Origin: Pseudomonadota bacterium
Lineage (GTDB): Bacteria > Pseudomonadota > Alphaproteobacteria > Paracaedibacterales > CAITNM01
Assembly: GCA_026400695.1 (NCBI GenBank)
Contig: JAPLON010000038.1
Location: forward strand, 1 to 7,565
Reading direction: 5' to 3'
Length of the DNA: 7,565 nt
Made by a program: the position numbers and the translations under genes. Each line of letters begins with the position of its first letter. Within the stretch, counting starts at the first letter, position 1. Of this stretch, positions 1 to 4,078 are shown one piece after another. The notes beneath the pieces are model-generated. The model saw nothing but the letters and a program-made list of their open reading frames with translations, searched no databases and was not told the DNA's origin.

Positions 1-100
1 CAACTAAATCAGCTGCTGTTCTGGCAGGAGTTCCTGCAACAAAATATTCTAACAGTCTTAACTGCTCTGAACGTGACAGCTTGCAATGCTTTACATACAT
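1..100 (-). CDS. IS1595-family transposase, N-terminal fragment cut by window edge
   Basis: The minus strand reads ATG at 100-98 and stays open to base 1, giving 33 residues that start MYVKHCKLSRSEQ and continue with FVAGTPARTAADLV. The block 'L..EQLRLLEYFVAGTPARTAADLV' is typical of the N-terminal helix-turn-helix region of IS1595/IS1016/ISXO2-type transposases, which cut and move their own element. The catalytic DDE/N-type domain would lie outside the window. The ATG at 100 is preferred because an ATG eight bases further upstream (108-106) runs straight into a stop. The fragment is too short to say whether the full gene is intact. Confidence 0.75.
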   Translation of the reverse strand, partial: MYVKHCKLSRSEQLRLLEYFVAGTPARTAADLV

Positions 101-118
101 TCTTACATCCTAACTTCT

Positions 119-139
119 TAAAAGTCAGGTGTCAGCCCC
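119..139 (-). repeat. Putative terminal inverted repeat of the IS1595-family element
   Basis: Read on the minus strand from 139, the sequence GGGGCTGACACCTGACTTTT sits between the transposase start and the flanking DNA. Its GGGGCTG start agrees with the ends of IS1016/IS1595-type elements as known to me. The partner repeat is outside the window, so the length is an estimate. Confidence 0.55.
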
Positions 140-241
140 TACTTTTAATGTTGTTTTCAAAAGTGCTCACACAAACTAACAAATTCTTGATTCATACACT
201 GATAAGTTAGGACAGAGTTGTAGAGATTGCTATTATTTTTC

Positions 242-269
242 TTGACTATTTAGTAAACTTGCATACTAT
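242..269 (+). promoter_or_regulatory. Candidate sigma-70 promoter for the SRPBCC-marR pair
   Basis: TTGACT at 242-247 matches the -35 consensus in five of six bases. TACTAT at 264-269 follows after 16 bases as a moderate -10. Transcription would start near 276, about 20 bases before the ATG at 295. The -10 is overlapped by a short inverted repeat, CTATA-TG-TATAG (266-277), which could be an operator for the MarR-type regulator encoded by the second gene. This is a pattern reading only. Confidence 0.4.
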
Positions 270-284
270 ATGTATAGATATTAT

Positions 285-290
285 GGAGGT
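285..290 (+). promoter_or_regulatory. Shine-Dalgarno sequence deciding the SRPBCC gene start
   Basis: GGAGGT lies four bases before the ATG at 295. It supports that start over an upstream in-frame TTG at 259, which has no such site and would fall inside the likely promoter. Confidence 0.8.
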
Positions 291-294
291 AAAT

Positions 295-720
295 ATGTGG
301 ACAAAAACCTATAGCAAAACATTTCAAGGCATCAAAAAGGAAGATGTGTGGTCTGTATGGATAGATGTAAATAACTGGCCAAAATGGCATGGTGATTTGG
401 ATTACTGCAAAATGGATGGTCCTTTTGAAGTTGGCAATTACTTCATGCTAAAGCCAAAGGGAGTTAGGGAGGTAAAGATTTATTTGACTGAAATAGAGGA
501 AGGTCACAAATTTACTGATTGCACTACTTTTTTTGGTGCAAAAATGTATGACACTCACGTCTTAGAAGAAACGCCTGAAGGCTTAAAATTAACCAACACT
601 CTAATGGTGAAAGGACCACTTAAGTGGCTGTGGATCAAATTAGTGGCTCAAAACGTTGCTGATACCGTACCACAAGAAATGGAAGCTTTGGTAAATCTTG
701 CAAAGGGTTTACATGGATAA
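295..720 (+). CDS. SRPBCC (START-like, polyketide cyclase/dehydrase-type) family protein
   Basis: This is a 141-residue soluble protein with no signal peptide or membrane segment. Its length and pattern fit the SRPBCC helix-grip fold. A first strand (WTKTYSKTF, 2-10) is followed by two short helices with Trp-rich text (EDVWSVWIDVNNWPKWHGDL, 16-35). Alternating strands run through about 48-105, and a long C-terminal helix occupies about 113-138. Members of this fold enclose a hydrophobic cavity that binds lipids, polyketides or other small ligands; some are enzymes and some only bind. No catalytic residue can be assigned. The start is chosen from the strong GGAGGT site. The gene overlaps the following MarR-type gene by 8 bases, so the two are translationally coupled. 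A shared role, such as ligand binding or detoxification reported to the regulator, is inference. The family assignment is confident, the substrate unknown. Confidence 0.78.
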   Translation: MWTKTYSKTFQGIKKEDVWSVWIDVNNWPKWHGDLDYCKMDGPFEVGNYFMLKPKGVREVKIYLTEIEEGHKFTDCTTFFGAKMYDTHVLEETPEGLKLTNTLMVKGPLKWLWIKLVAQNVADTVPQEMEALVNLAKGLHG

Positions 721-1171
721 ATTGCCCTTTAGTTTTGACAGACCGGAAGATAGCCCAGGTTTTTTACTTTGGCAAACAACAATGGTTTGGCAGAGACAGA
801 TTAAAAAGGCACTGGAGGTGTATGATATTTCCCATTCTCAGTTTGTGATTATGGCAACGCTTCTTTGGTTTGAAGCGCATGGCTATGATACAACGCAAAT
901 CTTAATTGTAAATTGGTCAAAGCTTGATAAGATGACCGTATCTAAATCACTTAAAAAGCTTGTGGCTATGGGGCTCGTAAATCGCATAGAGCATGAAACA
1001 GACACACGTGCCAAAAGTGTCTCTCTTACTTATAACGGAAAAAAACTTGTTCATAAGCTTGTGCCAATTATTGAAGGAATTGATGGTAGATTTTTTAGTA
1101 AGGTTCCTGATGCTGAACAAAAAAATCTTATTCAAATTTTAAGCAGGCTAACGGTGGATGAGCATGGTTGA
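713..1171 (+). CDS. MarR-family winged helix-turn-helix transcriptional regulator
   Basis: This is a 152-residue protein of typical MarR length. Helical dimerisation segments lie at about 18-36 and 112-148. The DNA-binding region has a recognition helix at about 72-91 (DKMTVSKSLKKLVAMGLVNR) and a wing at 95-106 with the family signature D-x-R followed by LT (ETDTRAKSVSLT). MarR proteins bind palindromic operators as dimers, usually repress their own operon, and release DNA on ligand binding or oxidation. The start is the ATG at 713, which shares ATGGATAA with the end of the upstream gene; AAGGG at 703-707 provides a ribosome site. An in-frame TTG at 698 is rejected. Co-transcription with the SRPBCC gene suggests autoregulation through the promoter near 242-277 (inference). 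Confidence 0.9.
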   Translation: MDKLPFSFDRPEDSPGFLLWQTTMVWQRQIKKALEVYDISHSQFVIMATLLWFEAHGYDTTQILIVNWSKLDKMTVSKSLKKLVAMGLVNRIEHETDTRAKSVSLTYNGKKLVHKLVPIIEGIDGRFFSKVPDAEQKNLIQILSRLTVDEHG

Positions 1172-1203
1172 TAGTGCAATATGAGACAATCAAAACTTTC
1201 TCT

Positions 1204-1230
1204 TTGCATGAAACAGCGCCTGTAATGCAA
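1204..1230 (+). repeat. Imperfect inverted repeat / hairpin after the marR-like gene
   Basis: TTGCAT (1204-1209) pairs perfectly with ATGCAA (1225-1230). Inside them ACAG (1213-1216) pairs with CTGT (1220-1223) around a CGC loop, with a 3/1 bulge between the stems. It lies 33 bases after the MarR stop codon. No run of T follows, so it is not a standard terminator by itself. Confidence 0.5.
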
Positions 1231-1244
1231 TAGATTCTTAATAT

Positions 1245-1264
1245 TAAAAATGCTAGCATTTTTA
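1245..1264. repeat. Perfect 20-base palindrome in the marR-yjfL gap
   Basis: TAAAAATGCTAGCATTTTTA is identical to its reverse complement. It could be a protein-binding site, for instance for a dimeric regulator such as the MarR protein encoded just upstream. It could also be an AT-rich hairpin. The sequence alone does not decide between them. Confidence 0.6.
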
Positions 1265-1268
1265 TAGA

Positions 1269-1299
1269 GGCGCGTAAAAATATGTGCCACGGGTTTTTT
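1269..1299 (+). terminator. Candidate intrinsic terminator ahead of yjfL
   Basis: GGCGCG (1269-1274) can pair with TGTGCC (1283-1288), using two G-U pairs, around an eight-base A-rich loop. A run of six T follows at 1294-1299. The T run is five bases (ACGGG) away from the stem, which is further than in a strong terminator, so efficiency is doubtful. It lies in the untranslated DNA between the marR-like gene and yjfL. It could end the first transcript or act as an attenuator for the second. Confidence 0.35.
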
Positions 1300-1330
1300 G
1301 CTAATTTTTAAAGTTTGAGGATTGTTCATA

Positions 1331-1720
1331 ATGCTTGTTGCTATTAATTTTGTTACTTATTTTGGATTAGCCATCTTACTAACGTTGATTTTCACCTATT
1401 TATATGAATGGGTTACTCCATATAATGGTTTTGAATTAATGAAGCATCATAATATGTCTGCTGTGGTAAGTTTTGCAGGTGCCTTGCTGGGATTTGTTAT
1501 TCCTCTAGCAAGTATTATTACAAATAGTCAGTCCATTGGTGATGTAACCATCTGGGGGATCGTTGCTATGGTTATTCAGTTGATGGTTTATGTTTTAGCG
1601 CGTATTTTGATTCCTGAGTTAAAAAGGAATGTCACAGAGAACAATATCGCAGGATCATTTTATTTAGCGATTATATCTTTGATAATTGGCATTTTAAATG
1701 CAGCATGCATGACATATTGA
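1331..1720 (+). CDS. yjfL: DUF350 family inner-membrane protein, YjfL-like
   Basis: This is a 129-residue protein made almost wholly of four hydrophobic helices at about 5-25, 45-65, 72-93 and 107-127. It resembles E. coli YjfL as I recall it: similar length, a T-P-x-N motif after helix 1 (TPYNGFELMKHHN, 29-41), G-x-x-I/V-P-L near the end of helix 2, and the same ending N-A-A-C-M-T followed by an aromatic residue. The family's biochemical function is unknown. Start: the ATG at 1331 has GAGGA nine bases upstream, whereas an in-frame TTG at 1322 is too close to that site. Its stop lies 2 bases before the next gene's preferred ATG, so the three genes 1331-3255 probably form one transcript, in the same yjfL-yjfM-yjfC order as in E. 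coli. Confidence 0.85.
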   Translation: MLVAINFVTYFGLAILLTLIFTYLYEWVTPYNGFELMKHHNMSAVVSFAGALLGFVIPLASIITNSQSIGDVTIWGIVAMVIQLMVYVLARILIPELKRNVTENNIAGSFYLAIISLIIGILNAACMTY

Positions 1721-1722
1721 AA

Positions 1723-2121
1723 ATGAAAAGATCTCAACGCATATCTTTATATCTGATCAGTAGTGCTGTGTTGGTTAGCTGCGATGATAAGCCATCTAGC
1801 ACTTATCAAGATGTAAAAAGCTGTTCAAATACACTACCTGAATCTGTTTGCCATAGTGCTTACGCCAAAGCTAAGAAGAAAGATGAATCAAAAAGCGCAA
1901 AACCATTGGATGAATGTAATAGGTTATATTATCGATGTGAGCCATGGAAATCAGGGTATGCACCTATTATGCAGGGATTCACTGTCCATTTGCCAGATAA
2001 TGGCGAACCTTACTATGAAAAAAAATCAACTTCAAGAAGAAGGGGGCATATTTGGAATGATTGGGGCTCAAAGCCACGCTTTGGCGGATTTGGTAATCAT
2101 GGAAGTGGTTTTGGTGGGTAA
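1723..2121 (+). CDS. yjfM: Small DUF1190 (YjfM/YgiB-type) lipoprotein
   Basis: This is a 132-residue predicted lipoprotein. A positively charged start (MKRSQR) is followed by a hydrophobic stretch and the lipobox L-V-S-C, with the lipidated cysteine at 20. Residues +2 and +3 are both Asp, which in enterobacteria favours retention in the inner membrane. The mature part has further cysteines at about 34, 44, 66 and 72 that could form disulfides in the periplasm. It ends in a basic, aromatic and glycine-rich tail, the last residues being GFGNHGSGFGG. The E. coli relatives are clearly longer (about 200 residues from memory), so this is a short form. Start: the ATG at 1723 gives a textbook signal peptide; an in-frame ATG at 1705 would add six residues and overlap yjfL by 16 bases. 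Neither has a clear ribosome site, so coupling to yjfL is likely. Function unknown. Confidence 0.75.
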   Translation: MKRSQRISLYLISSAVLVSCDDKPSSTYQDVKSCSNTLPESVCHSAYAKAKKKDESKSAKPLDECNRLYYRCEPWKSGYAPIMQGFTVHLPDNGEPYYEKKSTSRRRGHIWNDWGSKPRFGGFGNHGSGFGG

Positions 2122-2124
2122 AAA

Positions 2125-3255
2125 ATGGAACGTAGACTGATTACACCACGTCATAACTGGCAAGAAAAAGTAGAAAGTTTAGGGTTTGATTTTCATACAA
2201 TAGATGGATCTATTTATTGGGATGAATCAGCTTATTATCATTTCACAGCAAGTCAAGTTGATGAGCTTGAACAGGCAACAGAATCATTGCAAATAATGTG
2301 TAATCAAGCAGTTGCTGCTGTTATTCAAGAAGGCAAATACGAAGGTTTTGGTTTTTCTGAGTTAGAGATTTCTTTAATTGAAAAAAGTTATCAACAAAAA
2401 AGTCCAAGTCTCTATGGACGTTTTGATCTGGCTTACGACGGTATCAATCCTCCCAAAATGCTTGAGTATAATGCTGATACCCCTACTGCTCTTTTTGAGG
2501 CAAGTGTCATTCAATGGGAGTGGCTAGAATCATTAAAAGTTGGAGTTGATCAGTTCAATAGTATTCATGAAAAACTCTTAGAGGCCTGGCGCAATTTGAT
2601 ACCTTCTGGTGCCTGGCTACATTTAAGCGGTTTTCTAGATAACGCAGAAGACTACGGAACAATTGCTTATTTAGCAGATACTGCACTGCAAGTAACTAAA
2701 AAAGTTAAAGTTATTGGTTTGCATGATATCGGCCTAAAGGATGGCTTTTTCAAAAAAAGATTCTGCGATGAAGACTCAATAAACATTAAGTATCTGTTTA
2801 AGCTTTACCCCTGGGAATGGATGATAAAAGACGAATTTGCAGATTATTTGTTAAATTCAGAAATGATGATTCTTGAACCAGCATGGCGAATGATTTTGCA
2901 AAATAAAAATATCCTCGCCGTTCTTTGGGAAATGTTTCCTGATAGTCCACATCTTTTGCCTGCTTATCATTCTTCTTCAGAATTCTCATCACCTTTTGTA
3001 GCTAAACCAAAATGGGGACGAGAGGGTGAATACGTTACTCTTTACCAACCTAGATCTTCCGTTGTGCTACCTGAAGGTGCAGAAGAATCAGATTTTATTT
3101 ACCAAGAATGGTTCAATGTGCCTAGCTATGATGGTAACTTTCCCACAATAGGAAGTTGGGTTATTCAAGGAAAATCAGCTGGTATTGGTATTCGTGAAGA
3201 TTTATCTCCTATTTTGAAACAGTCAAGCCGATTTATTCCCCATTGTTTTTCATGA
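2125..3255 (+). CDS. yjfC: Glutathionylspermidine-synthase-like ATP-grasp ligase, YjfC/YgiC type
   Basis: This 376-residue cytosolic protein matches E. coli YgiC/YjfC along its whole length as I recall them (about 386 residues). The shared blocks are the MER..IT start, YGRFDLAYDG (97-106), LEYNADTPTALFEA (113-126), FKLYPWEWM (225-233), LLPAY (277-281), KPKWGREG (294-301), IGSW (342-345), GIGIRED (353-359) and SRFIPH near the end. In glutathionylspermidine synthetase the equivalents of R99, D101, E114 and N116 bind substrate phosphate and metal, and KPKWGREG is the ATP-contacting loop; all are present. The synthetase joins an amine to the C-terminal glycine carboxylate of glutathione using ATP. 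The real substrate of this subfamily is not established, and the amidase half of bifunctional enzymes is absent. The gene begins 3 bases after the lipoprotein stop, with GGTGGG as a weak ribosome site. It is intact. Confidence 0.88.
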   Translation: MERRLITPRHNWQEKVESLGFDFHTIDGSIYWDESAYYHFTASQVDELEQATESLQIMCNQAVAAVIQEGKYEGFGFSELEISLIEKSYQQKSPSLYGRFDLAYDGINPPKMLEYNADTPTALFEASVIQWEWLESLKVGVDQFNSIHEKLLEAWRNLIPSGAWLHLSGFLDNAEDYGTIAYLADTALQVTKKVKVIGLHDIGLKDGFFKKRFCDEDSINIKYLFKLYPWEWMIKDEFADYLLNSEMMILEPAWRMILQNKNILAVLWEMFPDSPHLLPAYHSSSEFSSPFVAKPKWGREGEYVTLYQPRSSVVLPEGAEESDFIYQEWFNVPSYDGNFPTIGSWVIQGKSAGIGIREDLSPILKQSSRFIPHCFS

Positions 3256-3323
3256 AACAAATTATTAAACCATCTAAAAAATACTGTGGTAGAATCAGAT
3301 AGCCCATAATGATCGAATAAAAA

Positions 3324-3920
3324 ATGCGCAAAATATTGATTGATTTGCCTGAGATTATAGAAACGCCTCGCATAAAATTGCAGATGCCGTGTGCTGGTTT
3401 TGGTGAGAAATTACATGGTGCAATGCAAGATGGTTTTGCTGACTATGTCAAATGGCTTAATTGGCAGGAACACCTGCCAAGCGCAAAGATGATTGAAGAA
3501 GAATGTAGAAAACATCATGCGGAGTTTATACTTAGGGATTCTATTCGCTACTTGATTATAGATAAATTAACGGATGATGTTATTGGCAGGTGTGCCTTTC
3601 CACCTTTTCAGGCAAGCTGGGATGTTCCACAATTTGGTATTTCATACTTTATACGTAAAAGTTACCGTTCAAATGATTATGCATCTGAGGCTACACATGC
3701 CATGGCGATTATTGCATTCAAAATTTTAGGAGCCAGGAAATTAGAAATTCATTGTGATTCTGAAAATATAGCTTCCAACAAAATTCCTTTAAAGCTTGGT
3801 TTTAAAATGGAATATGCAAGAATTGGCGGATACCCAAGACAAGATGGCAAGCTTGCCCTACTACAAACTTATTCAATTTTTTCAGAAAGTGATCTGCCTA
3901 GTTTGCAAGTTGTATGGTAA
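3324..3920 (+). CDS. GNAT-family N-acetyltransferase, RimJ/RimL-like
   Basis: This is a 198-residue protein with the order of elements of RimJ/RimL-type acetyltransferases. These are a first strand ETPRIKLQ (13-20), a central block DDVIGRCAFPPF (84-95), the strand GISYFIRKSYR (105-115), the helix with Y-A-S-E-A (119-123), and the C-terminal block N-I-A-S-N-K then KLGFKME (148-163). The family moves an acetyl group from acetyl-CoA to an amine, often a protein N-terminus or a small molecule; the acceptor here cannot be named. In the acetyl-CoA loop the usual R-G-x-G-Y is R-S-N-D-Y (115-119), so both glycines are missing. The start at 3324 has no clear Shine-Dalgarno sequence. The gene lies 68 bases after the ATP-grasp gene on the same strand and may be read from the same transcript, but it is not part of the classical yjf cluster. 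Confidence 0.8.
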   Translation: MRKILIDLPEIIETPRIKLQMPCAGFGEKLHGAMQDGFADYVKWLNWQEHLPSAKMIEEECRKHHAEFILRDSIRYLIIDKLTDDVIGRCAFPPFQASWDVPQFGISYFIRKSYRSNDYASEATHAMAIIAFKILGARKLEIHCDSENIASNKIPLKLGFKMEYARIGGYPRQDGKLALLQTYSIFSESDLPSLQVVW

Positions 3921-4078
3921 TAGGTAATAAATTAACACATAAATTTTTGGCACAAAGCAATTACAGTTAAGCTAATGGCAAATAGGATGCACATTCAATT
4001 TTAATCTTTTGTTAGAGTTTCTAGCTATACAATAGCTATTGGGTAGAAACAGACCTTACCTTACGAAATTGTCAGCGA
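3921..4078 (+). promoter_or_regulatory. Intergenic region upstream of the permease-kinase operon
   Basis: These 158 bases between the acetyltransferase and the permease-kinase gene must hold the promoter of the two-component operon unless it is read through from upstream. I see no terminator-grade hairpin with a T tract after 3920. A -10-like TACAAT (4028-4033) lies within a perfect inverted repeat at 4022-4038, but no convincing -35 lies 16-18 bases upstream of it. No RNA gene is recognised. Confidence 0.35.
4022..4038. repeat. 17-base inverted repeat, possible operator
   Basis: TAGCTAT-ACA-ATAGCTA has two perfect 7-base arms around a 3-base centre. It lies 41 bases before the TTG start at 4079 and overlaps a -10-like TACAAT. 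Its size and symmetry suit a dimeric DNA-binding protein; which one is unknown. Confidence 0.5.

Larger units (their letters stand above)
1..139 (-). mobile_element. End of an IS1595-family insertion sequence (partial)
   Basis: This is the transposase-start end of an insertion sequence; the rest lies left of base 1. It is supported by a leftward reading frame with an IS1595/IS1016-type transposase N-terminus (1-100). Just outside the gene, the minus strand from 139 inward begins GGGGCTGACACCTGAC, which resembles the GG-CTG-type terminal inverted repeats of this family. Established knowledge: the family usually duplicates 8 bases of target, so bases 140-147 would be one copy of the duplication. 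The outer boundary is uncertain by a base or two because the other end is not visible. Confidence 0.7.

Noticed and set aside
259..294. Upstream TTG start extending the SRPBCC protein by 12 residues
   Set aside because: It lies in the presumed promoter and has no ribosome site, whereas the ATG at 295 has GGAGGT at a suitable distance.
947..1329. Two short open frames on the minus strand across the marR end and the following gap
   Set aside because: They have no recognisable domain or initiation signal; they look like by-products of AT-rich coding and intergenic sequence.
1856..2140. Alternative-frame open stretch inside the lipoprotein gene
   Set aside because: It overlaps the DUF1190 gene in another frame, has no family resemblance and no ribosome site, and crosses the start of the ligase gene.
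3243..3260. TTGTTT...AAACAA inverted repeat at the end of the ligase gene as a terminator
   Set aside because: The stem is six AT-rich pairs with no following T tract, and it straddles the stop codon; it is too weak to call.
3921..4078. tRNA, small RNA or riboswitch upstream of the permease-kinase gene
   Set aside because: No cloverleaf, conserved riboswitch core or strong stem set could be found by eye.
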